A stretch of 64,000 nt of DNA from Chloroflexota bacterium (GTDB lineage: Bacteria; Chloroflexota; Dehalococcoidia; UBA2979): NCBI GenBank assembly GCA_002716405.1, contig PBBA01000005.1, positions 17,113 to 81,112 of the forward strand, in the 5' to 3' direction. Positions 8,076 through 17,375 of the stretch are shown here, one piece after another. Under the pieces are notes generated by a model. That model ran no database searches, was not told where the DNA came from, and saw nothing but the letters and a program-made list of their open reading frames with translations. A program made the translations under genes and the position numbers. Every line of letters starts with the position of its first letter. Positions within the stretch are counted from its first letter, which is position 1.

Positions 8076-9008
8076 ATGACTGAATACAAAGATATTATAG
8101 TTAAGCAAAGTAATAGGCTTGATAAAGCAATTGTTCTAAGTATGCCTGAATTATCTCGATCTCAAGTTCAACGTATTATTGATAATGGTGGAGTTAAAAT
8201 CGAAGGTGAAATTAATACTAAAGCCAGTTCACAAATTCCCGCAGGAACTAAAATATCTGTCACGGAACCTAGATCACCTTCATCCAATTTAATCGCGAAA
8301 AAAATACATTTAGATGTAATTTATGAAGATGAACAAATATTAGTACTAGACAAGCCGGCAGGAATCCTTGTTCATCCTAATAAAGAATCAGAAGGAACTA
8401 CCTTAATAAATGCAGTACGCGCACAATATCCTGAAATTAGTCTCCTTGGCAATTCCAACCAAGGAGGTATAGTCCATCGATTAGATCGTGATACTAGTGG
8501 GGCGATTGCATTTGCAAAATCAGCTGCGGCACATCATCTCCTACAGGAGCAATGGAGAAAACGAACAACATTTAAAAGCTATCTCGCTGTAGTAAGTGGC
8601 ATATTACAACATAGGAAGGCAAAAATTGAGACTCATCTAGGTCCAGATCCAAACGACCCACGTAAACAAGCTGTCATAGAGCAGGGCCGAATGGCGAAAA
8701 GTGAGTATCAAATTATTGAGGAGTACGGTAATCAGGCAGCTTTAGTTGAAGTTCAAATTTTTACTGGACGTACCCATCAAATTCGAGTGCATATGTCAGC
8801 AATAGGAAATCCAATCATAGGTGATACTTTATACGGAACAGCTTCAATTTACATCTCAAGACAAGCCCTGCATGCTTACCGTTTAGGATTTTCTCTTCCG
8901 TCTAATGGTGAATGGAAAGAATTTATGGCACAAATCCCTTCTGATTTGATCAAGCTTATTGAAACTTACCGAAAAATTCACGAAACAAAACCAATACTAG
9001 CGTTTTAA
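8076..9008 (+). CDS. RluD-family 23S rRNA pseudouridine synthase
   Basis: Converts uridine to pseudouridine in large-subunit rRNA. It has an N-terminal S4 RNA-binding domain (about 12-65: RLDKAIVLSMPELSRSQVQRII) and a catalytic RsuA/RluD-type domain, with HRLDRDTSG at 134-142 carrying the catalytic Asp137. GRTHQIRVHMSAIG and GDTLYG are further family motifs. It directly abuts lspA, so the two are surely co-transcribed and probably coupled. RluD versus RluA/C specificity cannot be told from the sequence alone. Confidence 0.94.
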   Translation: MTEYKDIIVKQSNRLDKAIVLSMPELSRSQVQRIIDNGGVKIEGEINTKASSQIPAGTKISVTEPRSPSSNLIAKKIHLDVIYEDEQILVLDKPAGILVHPNKESEGTTLINAVRAQYPEISLLGNSNQGGIVHRLDRDTSGAIAFAKSAAAHHLLQEQWRKRTTFKSYLAVVSGILQHRKAKIETHLGPDPNDPRKQAVIEQGRMAKSEYQIIEEYGNQAALVEVQIFTGRTHQIRVHMSAIGNPIIGDTLYGTASIYISRQALHAYRLGFSLPSNGEWKEFMAQIPSDLIKLIETYRKIHETKPILAF

Positions 9009-9023
9009 GTTTAAGGAAGTGTA

Positions 9024-10517
9024 ATGCAAGAAACAGAAAAAATTAGAGTTCGCTTTGCACCAAGTCCTACAGGTGATCCACATGTTGGTGTAATAAGACA
9101 AGCATTATGGACTTGGTTATACGCAAAAAAAATGGACGGTCAATTTATACTTCGTATTGAAGACACTGATCAAACACGCTATGTCGAAGGTGCAGTAGAA
9201 CGAATACAAAATTCTTTAAAATGGTTGGGTATCAAATGGGATGAAGGACCTGATATCGGAGGACCATATGGGCCATACTTTCAATCACAGCGTAAACATT
9301 TATACAAAGATGCAGCAGAAAGACTTATCGAAGATGGATTCGCATATCGATGCTTCGCAACGCCTGACGAATTACGTGAAATGAGAGAGAAGCAACAGGC
9401 TGCAAAACTTCCACCAAGATATGATGGCCGCTATCGGAACTATCCAAAAATTGATGCACAAAAACGTGCAGCAGCTGGTGAATCTTGCGTGATAAGATTT
9501 GCGATGCCACAAGAAGGTTCTACTTCTTTTTCAGACTTACTACGCGGTGAAATTACATTCGAAAACAAAGAACTCGATGATTTTGTAATCCTTAAATCGG
9601 ATGGGTTCCCTACTTATCATCTAGCACATGTTGTTGACGATACAGCGATGAAAATATCACATGTTACACGTGGAGAAGAATGGATACCCTCAACCCCTCG
9701 GCATGTTCAATTATTTAATGCTTTGGGATATAAAATTCCTACATGGGTTCATGCACCTGTTATTTTAGGGCCAGATGGTGGAAAATTGTCAAAACGTCAT
9801 GGAGCAAAATTTGTCTTAGAATACGCTGAAGAAGGATATCTTTCAGATGCATTATTTAATTTCCTAGCCATTACTGGCTGGGCTTTAGACGACCATACAG
9901 AAATTTTTTCACGTAAACGTCTTACTGAAGTATTTGATTTAAAAGACTTAAGTAAAAATCCTTCGGGGTTCGATCAGACGAAACTAGAATGGATGAATGG
10001 GCTTTATCTAAGAGAAATGGAGGAAGATGATCTTGTCAGTATTTTTGTACAACGCCTTGAGCATGATTTACCAGCAGAAATCCCCCGCCCAATAAATTGG
10101 GCTTTAGTAAAAGAACTAACCCCACTGGTAAGAGAACGGATAAAACTGTTATCGGAGTTGAGTTCTTTAGTCGGATTCTTTTTTACTAGTGATATACCCA
10201 CTCCAGCAACAGAGGAATTTTTAACCAAAAAATGGAAAGATCGTTCAGGTGATGCTTCAGAAGCGCTAAAGTTTACTGCAAACGATTTAGAACCTTTAAT
10301 AGATTGGAATGCTGAAGATATTCAACAAACAATGCGCAATACTGCTGAAAAATTAGAAACTCGTGCTGGAGATTTTTTTTCTCTTACACGGATAGCCGTC
10401 ACCGGCACGCGTGTTTCACCTCCACTTTTCGAAAGTATGGAAATTATCGGCCAAGAATTATGTATCAATAGAATTCGTAGAGCATCCAATTCGCTTAGGA
10501 ATACTACTGACAGCTAG
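9024..10517 (+). CDS. gltX: Glutamyl-tRNA synthetase
   Basis: Charges tRNA-Glu with glutamate (class Ib synthetase). The HIGH-type motif is HVGV at 20-23 after FAPSPTGDP. The second signature is KLSKRHG at 254-260. An RIEDTDQ motif and a helical anticodon-binding region complete the 497-residue protein. GAAGTGTA precedes the ATG, and it follows the rluD-like gene by 15 bases, closing an lspA-rluD-gltX run that ends in tRNA-Gln. Whether it also charges tRNA-Gln (non-discriminating type, with GatCAB) cannot be decided here. Confidence 0.97.
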   Translation: MQETEKIRVRFAPSPTGDPHVGVIRQALWTWLYAKKMDGQFILRIEDTDQTRYVEGAVERIQNSLKWLGIKWDEGPDIGGPYGPYFQSQRKHLYKDAAERLIEDGFAYRCFATPDELREMREKQQAAKLPPRYDGRYRNYPKIDAQKRAAAGESCVIRFAMPQEGSTSFSDLLRGEITFENKELDDFVILKSDGFPTYHLAHVVDDTAMKISHVTRGEEWIPSTPRHVQLFNALGYKIPTWVHAPVILGPDGGKLSKRHGAKFVLEYAEEGYLSDALFNFLAITGWALDDHTEIFSRKRLTEVFDLKDLSKNPSGFDQTKLEWMNGLYLREMEEDDLVSIFVQRLEHDLPAEIPRPINWALVKELTPLVRERIKLLSELSSLVGFFFTSDIPTPATEEFLTKKWKDRSGDASEALKFTANDLEPLIDWNAEDIQQTMRNTAEKLETRAGDFFSLTRIAVTGTRVSPPLFESMEIIGQELCINRIRRASNSLRNTTDS

Positions 10518-10532
10518 AATAGAATATCATTT

Positions 10533-10606
10533 TGGGGACTCGTCTAATGGTAGGACAGCGGATTCTGGATCCGTAAGTCGGGGTTCGAATCCCTGGTCCC
10601 CAGCCA
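10533..10606 (+). tRNA. tRNA-Gln(CTG)
   Basis: Acceptor TGGGGAC pairs with GTCCCCA; anticodon stem GCGGA/TCCGT with loop TTCTGGA (anticodon CTG); T-arm GGGGTTCGAATCCC; discriminator G; encoded CCA. A 93-codon ORF running through it is a shadow. Confidence 0.97.
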
Positions 10607-10718
10607 TTTTTTCATTACCTTTTGAAACTTTGATCACTACCTTAGATGATTCATACTTGAAAATTAGATTTTCATTATTTTCTAATCTCTAACATAACTC
10701 CCGTAGAATAGTTCAATA

Positions 10719-11351
10719 ATGAAATTCACTACCCGAATCATACAAGTCAATATTGGACTAATATTCTTTGGCATCGGCCTTGCTGCAATGTTACAAGCAC
10801 AATTAGGATTGGGGCCTTGGGAAGTATTACATCAAGGAATCGCAGATCAATTTTTTTATTCAATAGCTATATTCAATCTAGAAGTAGATCTGAGTAGTGT
10901 TGGAGTAGTAGCCATATTCGTAAGCGCGATTGTTATGGTTCTTTGGATCCCCCTTAAGGAAAAACCAGGCATTGGCACAGTCTTAAATGCAATCATAATT
11001 GGAATAACAATTGATTTAGGAGTTTATTTTTTCCCTGAGCCTAACTCGATATTCTGGCGTTCTCTAATGATGATATCTGGACCTGTTTTAGTTGCATTAG
11101 GTTCAGTTATTTACATTAGTACAGAACTCGGTCCAGGACCTAGAGATGGACTTATGACAGGAATTGCAAGACGTGGATTCCCTATTGGTATAGTGCGCAC
11201 TGGAATTGAAGGAACGGTACTAATTGCAGGAATTTTTCTAGGTGGGAATATAGGAGTTGGAACAATCTGGTTTGCGTTTGGAGTTGGACCAATGATCCAA
11301 TTCATTGCAAGATACTCTAATTCACCCACATTAAACACAATACAAAAATAA
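10719..11351 (+). CDS. YczE/YyaS/YitT-family membrane protein
   Basis: An integral membrane protein with about five hydrophobic segments. The hallmarks of the YczE-like family are visible: FFGIGLAAMLQAQLGLGPWEVLHQG near the N-terminus and a second, similar half with STELGPGPRDGLMTG and GTIWFAFGVGP. The two halves each carry an LGxGPxxxL-type turn, a pseudo-repeat typical of this family. Function is unknown; some relatives sit next to regulators or transport genes, which is not the case here. It stands alone after tRNA-Gln and converges with the homocysteine methyltransferase. Confidence 0.85.
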   Translation: MKFTTRIIQVNIGLIFFGIGLAAMLQAQLGLGPWEVLHQGIADQFFYSIAIFNLEVDLSSVGVVAIFVSAIVMVLWIPLKEKPGIGTVLNAIIIGITIDLGVYFFPEPNSIFWRSLMMISGPVLVALGSVIYISTELGPGPRDGLMTGIARRGFPIGIVRTGIEGTVLIAGIFLGGNIGVGTIWFAFGVGPMIQFIARYSNSPTLNTIQK

Positions 11352-11378
11352 TTTTATACCGATATATCAAGTAAAAAA

Positions 11379-12281
11379 TTAGCTAAACATGTCTAATTCA
11401 TTTTGAACTAGAACATTTTTGTCGATAAGTTGACGCAAGTGAGATATATATTCTGGGCCGATGCCACAACAACCACCTACAATTTGTGCTCCATTTTTAC
11501 TCCATTGCAATACTTCAATTCCATATTCCTCAGGAGTAAGGTCACGTAAATCTCTCAAGTGATATCCATCACGTTTCCATTTCTCAGAAATAGGTGTGAA
11601 GGCATTTGCATATCCTCCAACCAGATGATTTGTTTTGCTACGCAGAGATGCAATTGCATTTCCAACCACTGTCGTATCACAACAGTTTATAAGTACTGCC
11701 TCTACTGGTATTTTACTGATCGCTGACAAGGCTTCATCGAGTGTTTCGCCACTTCTAAGAAGTCCATCTGCATCATCTCTCAAAGTCCACGACACCCACA
11801 CTGGTTTCCCAAATTTAGCTGCAGCTGTAGCGGCTGCGGCTGCTTCGCTAGCACTTGACATAGTCTCGCACAAAAACAAATCCACACCTAATGCCAAGTA
11901 ACTTGCAATTTCATCATATTCCTCAAGCATCAAATCAAATGGCTGATCATTAGCTTCATAACTTGCAATTAAAGGAGGTAAGCAGCCTGCAATTCGTATT
12001 TGTGAATCCACAACACGCGATCGGGCATCATTAGCTAATTCAACGGCTATCCCAGTCATTTCATCAAGTTTATTATCTAAACCTAACAATCCAAGGCGAT
12101 ATCGTGTTAGCGAGTAGTTCCAGGTCGTAATAATTTCTGCCCCTGCATAAATGAACTCTACATGCACATCTCGTACAACTTCTGGGGACTTAATAAGAGC
12201 TTGGCCTGCATTTTTGGAATCGGGATTCAAACCTCTTGCACGAAGCTCTTGGCCCATTCCACCATCAATTAATAAAACCAT
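11379..12281 (-). CDS. Homocysteine S-methyltransferase family protein
   Basis: Transfers a methyl group, typically from S-methylmethionine, to homocysteine in a zinc-dependent TIM barrel. Motifs are LIDGGMGQEL at the N-terminus, GAEIITTWNYSLTRYRL, the LINCCDT zinc-ligand strand and the C-terminal double-cysteine GGCCGIGPEYI. At 300 residues it is the stand-alone (MmuM-like) length, without the B12 domains of MetH. The true methyl donor is inferred. It is the last gene of a loose minus-strand set with the LLM oxidoreductase and peroxiredoxin; the 76-base gap upstream allows either co-transcription or its own promoter. Confidence 0.9.
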   Translation of the reverse strand: MVLLIDGGMGQELRARGLNPDSKNAGQALIKSPEVVRDVHVEFIYAGAEIITTWNYSLTRYRLGLLGLDNKLDEMTGIAVELANDARSRVVDSQIRIAGCLPPLIASYEANDQPFDLMLEEYDEIASYLALGVDLFLCETMSSASEAAAAATAAAKFGKPVWVSWTLRDDADGLLRSGETLDEALSAISKIPVEAVLINCCDTTVVGNAIASLRSKTNHLVGGYANAFTPISEKWKRDGYHLRDLRDLTPEEYGIEVLQWSKNGAQIVGGCCGIGPEYISHLRQLIDKNVLVQNELDMFS

Positions 12282-12357
12282 GTACTTATCCTATTGAATG
12301 ATTTAAGCCCTTACTAGTCACAAAGTTTCTTATATGAATTCGACAATATGGATAATT

Positions 12358-13227
12358 TTATAGGGACTTGTCAAAGGCTTCCTTAAATTTCTGTACCAGC
12401 AATATATGTTCATTCACATTAGATAAGTTTTCACCCATCGTATTTACTGACAAATGTGAAATACCGTTCTCTATCCATTGGTGGGCTTCAGTAATTGTGT
12501 CATCGAGAGCACGTCCAGCAATATTGATCCGTGCTTCTACACCAATTGATTTTGGATCTCTACCTGCATCGTTCGCTGATTCATAAATTCGTTCCAATCC
12601 ATTTGGCAATTCAGATGGCGATTGATATTGAGGGAACCATCCATCTGCCATACGCCCTAAACGATCAAGAACTACAGGAGACATTCCACCGAACCAAATA
12701 GGAATTGATTTTTCTGGCAATGGATTAAGACCTGCATCATTAATTTGATCAAAATCACCAATAAAAGAAACTAAAGGTTCCGTCCAAAGACGTCTAAGTA
12801 AAGTTATTTGCTCTTCAATCCGGCGCCCTCGAATATGAAAATCTTGTCCTAAAGCTTCATATTCGACTGGATTCCATCCAACACCTATTCCCAGGCGTAG
12901 TCGACCACCCGATAATATATCAATTTCTGTAGCTTGTTTTGCCACTAATGCAGTTTGGCGTTGTGGAAGAATAATAATTCCAGTTACGAGTTCCAAATGT
13001 TTTGTAATTGCGGCTAGATAGCCAAATAAAACAAAAGGTTCATGGAACATTGACTCATGATCATACTTCCCTGTAAAGCCTCCTGTACGTGATCTGTTAG
13101 CACCTAAAACATGATCATATGCCAATAAATGTTCATATCCTGTAGCTTCAACGGATAATGCATAGGTACGAATATCTTCAGGAGTAGAGCCGATTTCCGT
13201 CTGAGGAAAAACAACACCTAATTGCAT
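12358..13227 (-). CDS. LLM-class flavin/F420-dependent oxidoreductase
   Basis: A bacterial-luciferase-like TIM barrel. It begins QLGVVFPQTEIG, followed by YDHVLGANR, the conserved LPQRQTALVAKQATEID strand-helix and GRLRLGIGVGWNPVEYEALG, which are diagnostic for the TIGR03619-type subfamily. Such enzymes use coenzyme F420 or FMN as the reductant; the substrate is unknown. Its start overlaps the stop of the peroxiredoxin gene by one base, so the two are probably translated in tandem. No F420 biosynthesis gene is present here, so cofactor choice is inferred from the family. Confidence 0.88.
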   Translation of the reverse strand: MQLGVVFPQTEIGSTPEDIRTYALSVEATGYEHLLAYDHVLGANRSRTGGFTGKYDHESMFHEPFVLFGYLAAITKHLELVTGIIILPQRQTALVAKQATEIDILSGGRLRLGIGVGWNPVEYEALGQDFHIRGRRIEEQITLLRRLWTEPLVSFIGDFDQINDAGLNPLPEKSIPIWFGGMSPVVLDRLGRMADGWFPQYQSPSELPNGLERIYESANDAGRDPKSIGVEARINIAGRALDDTITEAHQWIENGISHLSVNTMGENLSNVNEHILLVQKFKEAFDKSL

Positions 13228-13895
13228 TATTCACTATTTCCAGGTTGTTTGACTACTCGAATATAAGGTAATGGAGATTCCCAACCATCGGTATATTTTG
13301 TTTTCGCATCTTCATCGGAAACTGATGGAAGAATGATTACATCATCTCCATTTTTCCAATTAGCTGGAGTAGCGACTTGTTCTTTTGCCGTAAGCTGCAA
13401 TGAATCAAGTAATCGTAGTATCTCTAAAAAATTACGACCAGTACTCATAGGGTAAGTCAATGTTGCCTTGATTTTTTTGTCAGGCCCTATAAGGAAAACT
13501 GAGCGGGCAGTGGCATTATCGGCAGCAGTTCTACCAGTAGAAGTATCTCCAGCATCAGCAGGAAGCATATCATATAGCTTAACAATATCTAAATTTGGAT
13601 CTCCAATAAGAGGGTAATTTACTTTGTACCCTTGAGAAGATTCAATGTCTTTTGACCATGTTTCATGATCGGTCACACCGTCTACACTCACACCTACAAT
13701 TTTACAGTTTCGTACAGAAAATTCTGGTTCTAAAGCGGCAACAGCACCTAACTCAGTTGTACATACTGGTGTAAAATCTTTTGGATGAGAGAACAATAAT
13801 GCCCAACCATCTCCAATCCAATCATGGAATGAAATAGAGCCTTCAGTCGTATCAGCGACAAAATCAGGTGCCACATCGTTTATTCGTAAAGCCAT
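13227..13895 (-). CDS. 1-Cys peroxiredoxin (Prx6-type)
   Basis: Reduces hydrogen peroxide and organic hydroperoxides in the cytosol. The peroxidatic Cys45 is in HPKDFTPVCTTELG. The long C-terminal extension (residues 165-222, with TPANWKNGDDVIILPSV) is characteristic of the Prx6 group, which lacks a canonical resolving cysteine. The length of 222 fits. It is the first gene of the peroxiredoxin-LLM pair, and AGAGG precedes its ATG. Confidence 0.94.
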   Translation of the reverse strand: MALRINDVAPDFVADTTEGSISFHDWIGDGWALLFSHPKDFTPVCTTELGAVAALEPEFSVRNCKIVGVSVDGVTDHETWSKDIESSQGYKVNYPLIGDPNLDIVKLYDMLPADAGDTSTGRTAADNATARSVFLIGPDKKIKATLTYPMSTGRNFLEILRLLDSLQLTAKEQVATPANWKNGDDVIILPSVSDEDAKTKYTDGWESPLPYIRVVKQPGNSE

Positions 13896-13977
13896 TCTAA
13901 CCTCTCGATCAATTTTTTAGAGTTGGTATAAATATACACTATTTTGTTGAGTAAGAAAGTCAAGATTTATAAAATTA

Positions 13978-14388
13978 TTATAAGAGATCAGATGTCCATG
14001 TTGTTTTGGCGGTTTTTTGTAAGGATTGTTCCACATCAGCACACATCGCGTAAAAAGCACCTATCTGTACTATATCTGTCATGGTATTACTGGTTCTACT
14101 GATTCCTCTAATTTCTGTTTTGTGTTTATCAATATAACCCCAGTAGGCCCCAGCATTATCAGTTACGAGATGTGTAACCCAAGCCTGCAATGGCATATAG
14201 AACCATTCTGATTCTCGCACTAATTCATCCAAACGATCTGAAGCGGCAAGAGATTGTAAAACATCACCTGGAAATTCTTGCACAAGTTGATGTGCAATCT
14301 GTTGAATAGCTGACCAATAAAGCACACGAACAGGACGTAAACCATCAGAAATGATTCTCTCAATGTCGTAACTACCTTCATTTACCAT
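13978..14388 (-). CDS. Uncharacterised protein (about 136 aa)
   Basis: I do not recognise this family. It is soluble, mostly helical by composition, and rich in Trp, Tyr and acidic residues. It contains a SEWFYMPLQAWVTHLV stretch and YWSAIQQIAHQLVQEF, with one cysteine near the C-terminus. The track starts at a GTG (14397), but AGGTGG sits five bases before the ATG at 14388, so I prefer that start. It follows the amidase gene within a dozen bases, which implies co-transcription. The helical Trp-rich make-up recalls DinB-type bundles, but I see no clear metal-ligand histidines. Confidence 0.65.
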   Translation of the reverse strand: MVNEGSYDIERIISDGLRPVRVLYWSAIQQIAHQLVQEFPGDVLQSLAASDRLDELVRESEWFYMPLQAWVTHLVTDNAGAYWGYIDKHKTEIRGISRTSNTMTDIVQIGAFYAMCADVEQSLQKTAKTTWTSDLL

Positions 14389-14400
14389 TTCAACCACCTA

Positions 14401-15888
14401 TTACTTTTTACTTGATAGTATTGGTGGAATAAAACCACCTATTAACTCTGATAATCTTTGTGCGAAATCTATCGTCGTCCTGTCACCAAGATAAGGACCA
14501 ACGATTTGAATTCCAACTGGCATACCAATTTCAGAACATCCTATAGGTGCAACGGTAGCTGGTAAATGAGCCATAGTCGCCATACTAATCCAACCCAACT
14601 GCTCCCAATATGATCTTTCTTCACCATTAACCAAAATTTTTCTCGAATCTTTAATCGGCAATGCATCATTTTGAGTAACACTAATAGGATTATGTTCTGG
14701 TGCAGTGATGGATGTCACCGGCATCAACATTATGTCAAATTCATTAAAGAAATTACTCCATTCAGCACGAATTTGATGACGACGTTGATTTAAAATCAGC
14801 CAATCACGATGACGTATGGCAGCACTTCGAAAACGATTTGCACCAATATCTAATTGCTCAAGTCCAAGCTCATCTTCTTTAACCCCAAGAGTCTGTAAAT
14901 ATTCATAAGGCATTTCCAATCCTGTTCCAGCCATCAGTAATGAAAAATAGATACGATAAATCTCTTCAAAAATTCCTATTGCTGGCCTGGCCGTTTCATC
15001 AACTGCAATACCATTACTACGTAAGGTTTCTACAGTCATTCTCAACTTTTTGGAAACAGCATCATCTACAGGAAATAGAGGATCATCCAACCACGCAGCA
15101 ATACGATAATTAGATAATGAGGTGTGTCGAGGATTGGGTAGATCCAATTGCCATGCCTCAGAATGATGGTATTCAGGACCTGCTATTATAGATAAAGCTA
15201 AATCCAAATCCTTAGCGCTCCGTGATAGAGGGCCTACTACAGATAGATCATCTTGTATTTGAGGTGAAGGTAAAGGCTTTATTTTTGGAATGATTCCCAA
15301 TGTAGGTTTATGCCCGTACACACCACAATAATGAGCAGGAGTTCGGATAGAACCTCCTATATCACTCCCCAACTCTAAACTAGTCAGATCTGTAGCTAGT
15401 GCTGCTGCTGAGCCACCAGAAGAGCCCCCAGGCGTTTTCGTTAAATCCCATGGGTTAGAAGTTATACCATACACATCATTGTATGTTTGGACGTCACGTC
15501 CATACTGTGGACTATTTGATAATCCAAATACTATTGCACCTTCCTGTATTAATGCTTCAACAGATGGTGAATTCACCGTACCGATTCGACCTATATTCCT
15601 GCTATCCCCTTCAATCCAAGGAAAATTTTTAACTTCAATCAACTCTTTAACTGTCATAGGAAGGCCATGCAATCTACCCCAATTTTCACCTTTCACTATC
15701 GCTGCATCAGCTGCTTCAGCCTGTTTAATAGCTCGTTCAATATCAAGGTATACTATAGAATTGATTTCATTGACGTCATATTTTTCAATACGCAACAAAT
15801 AATATTCCAAGAGTTCTCGAGAACTAATTATGCGTTTTTGAAGTGCCTCGATTAATTCACTTGCAGAATTATATTCGATCTTATCCAT
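14401..15888 (-). CDS. Amidase (amidase-signature family)
   Basis: Hydrolyses a carboxamide of unknown identity. The Ser-cisSer-Lys triad is visible: Lys in PMTVKELI, the signature GGSSGGSAAALA with the cis-serine, and the nucleophile in GSDIGGSIRTP. The ending (LPATVAPIGCSEIGMPVGIQIVGPYLGDRTTIDFAQ) is the usual family C-terminus. At 495 residues it is normal length. It may relate to GatA, but with no gatB or gatC neighbour it is more likely a catabolic amidase. The 139-codon unknown gene follows it. Confidence 0.92.
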   Translation of the reverse strand: MDKIEYNSASELIEALQKRIISSRELLEYYLLRIEKYDVNEINSIVYLDIERAIKQAEAADAAIVKGENWGRLHGLPMTVKELIEVKNFPWIEGDSRNIGRIGTVNSPSVEALIQEGAIVFGLSNSPQYGRDVQTYNDVYGITSNPWDLTKTPGGSSGGSAAALATDLTSLELGSDIGGSIRTPAHYCGVYGHKPTLGIIPKIKPLPSPQIQDDLSVVGPLSRSAKDLDLALSIIAGPEYHHSEAWQLDLPNPRHTSLSNYRIAAWLDDPLFPVDDAVSKKLRMTVETLRSNGIAVDETARPAIGIFEEIYRIYFSLLMAGTGLEMPYEYLQTLGVKEDELGLEQLDIGANRFRSAAIRHRDWLILNQRRHQIRAEWSNFFNEFDIMLMPVTSITAPEHNPISVTQNDALPIKDSRKILVNGEERSYWEQLGWISMATMAHLPATVAPIGCSEIGMPVGIQIVGPYLGDRTTIDFAQRLSELIGGFIPPILSSKK

Positions 15889-16004
15889 AGAACGTCACCA
15901 CATAAAATGCTACAAAAGATCCAGAGTATTACCTTCGAATCTACTTTCTAAATATAGATACACGAAGTAGATTATCAGAAAGCATTAACAAAAGGAGATG
16001 CAAA

Positions 16005-16538
16005 ATGGACTTTTCAATTCACTCAATTAATGATTATCACATTCACTTTACACAAGAAGCATTAAATCAGGTAGCTGACTCTATAGAGAAACTAACCCTA
16101 GAAGAAATGCACTTTCGACTTCATGAAACTTCAAACTCAATTGCTTGGGATGCTTGGCATATTTTTAGAACCGTCGATAATTTGATACATTTTTTATTCG
16201 AACGTGATGCTCCAGTATGGATCCAACAAAACCTATGGGAAAAATGGAACTTACCAAGAATTGATCAGGGAACAGAAATGACACCAGCAGAAGCTTACGC
16301 AATGCAATTTCCTCCTGGAGAACAATTAGCACAGTATGGAAGAGATGTACTCACTGCTGTAATTCCCAGAATAGAAAAAATGACTGAAGACTATTTGCAA
16401 GTGGAACAACATGTATTCCCTTGGGGTAATCAAACTAGATTATTCGTTATGGGTAAGGTGGTCACACATTCCAGCAAACATCTTGGTTATGCAGCTGCAG
16501 CCATTGGCTCCCTAGGTCGAGAAGCACCTTCATTTTAG
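16005..16538 (+). CDS. DinB-like metal-dependent four-helix protein
   Basis: The sequence reads as a DinB/YfiT-type four-helix bundle. Putative metal ligands are the histidine in WDAWHIFRTVDNLIHF and the HSSKHLG pair near the C-terminus. Many relatives are thiol-dependent transferases or damage-inducible proteins; which one this is cannot be told. It starts with ATG after AAAAGGAGATGCAAA, a near-perfect ribosome site, and begins a five-gene plus-strand run (DinB, glyoxalase-like, SDR, PAC2, GT2). The next start is only six bases after its stop. Confidence 0.8.
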   Translation: MDFSIHSINDYHIHFTQEALNQVADSIEKLTLEEMHFRLHETSNSIAWDAWHIFRTVDNLIHFLFERDAPVWIQQNLWEKWNLPRIDQGTEMTPAEAYAMQFPPGEQLAQYGRDVLTAVIPRIEKMTEDYLQVEQHVFPWGNQTRLFVMGKVVTHSSKHLGYAAAAIGSLGREAPSF

Positions 16539-16544
16539 GCTATT

Positions 16545-17312
16545 ATGCTCCGATTAAGACAACTATGTTTGGTAACCAATAACCTAAATCAAATTGAAAG
16601 AGATCTTAAAAGTATCTTTGAATTAGACGTTTGCCACCGAGATCCGAGTGTTGAAAAATTTGGACTTCACAATTTCCTTATGCCTATAGGAACGAATTTT
16701 CTCGAAGTTGTAGCACCTTTTCAAGAGAATACTTCAGCAGGACGCTATCTCCAAAAAAGTGGAGGAGATGGTGGATATATGATCATAATGCAATGCGATG
16801 ACGTTGAAAATGCTAAAGATAGAATAGTTTCATTAGGTCATCGACTAATATTAGATACAAAAAATCCCGACACAGAAGGAATTCAGATACACCCTAAAGA
16901 TCTTCCCGGAGCAATAGCAGAATTCAGATCAAATAATGGAATCCAAAATGTTGATGGACCATGGGCACCTGCAGGGCATGGTTGGAATTCTTTCCAAAAT
17001 TCCGGATCAACTGATCAAATTATTTCAGTTACTATTCAATCAAAAAAACCGTTACAACTAGCTTCGAAATGGAGCAAAGCGCTAGATAGGCCTATTCATA
17101 ATACAGATGAAATAACTTCAATTAATTTAGATAATGCAACTCTCCATTTCATTGAAAATCTCAACAATGACAAAGAAGGTATAGTTTCAATCGACTTAAG
17201 GGTAAACAATCTTCAGAAAATACTTTCAACTGCTATTTTGAGAGGCTATAAAACAACACAAAATTCTGTTGTTATTTGTGGAATTCGCTTTAAATTGTTT
17301 GAAGAAAGCTAA
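16545..17312 (+). CDS. Glyoxalase/VOC-like protein
   Basis: An N-terminal half resembling the glyoxalase-like domain (LRLRQLCLVTNNLNQIERDLKSIF, then NFLMPIGTNFLEVVAPF) suggests the paired beta-alpha-beta-beta-beta fold of VOC enzymes, which bind a divalent metal. A central GDGGYMIIMQCDDVENAK and a second, weaker copy at 175-250 fit two modules. The metal-ligand pattern (His/Glu) is not unambiguous, so it may be a binding rather than a catalytic protein. It follows the DinB-like gene by six bases and precedes an SDR; the substrate is unknown. Confidence 0.72.
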   Translation: MLRLRQLCLVTNNLNQIERDLKSIFELDVCHRDPSVEKFGLHNFLMPIGTNFLEVVAPFQENTSAGRYLQKSGGDGGYMIIMQCDDVENAKDRIVSLGHRLILDTKNPDTEGIQIHPKDLPGAIAEFRSNNGIQNVDGPWAPAGHGWNSFQNSGSTDQIISVTIQSKKPLQLASKWSKALDRPIHNTDEITSINLDNATLHFIENLNNDKEGIVSIDLRVNNLQKILSTAILRGYKTTQNSVVICGIRFKLFEES

Positions 17313-17375
17313 GACAAGTGAGACCATTCTGAGACAGAAAATAATAATGAAACGATTGAGTAAAGTGAGATAAGA

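Noticed and set aside
10411-10692. 93-codon plus ORF over tRNA-Gln and the gltX 3' end
   Set aside because: It runs through a clear tRNA and out of frame with gltX.
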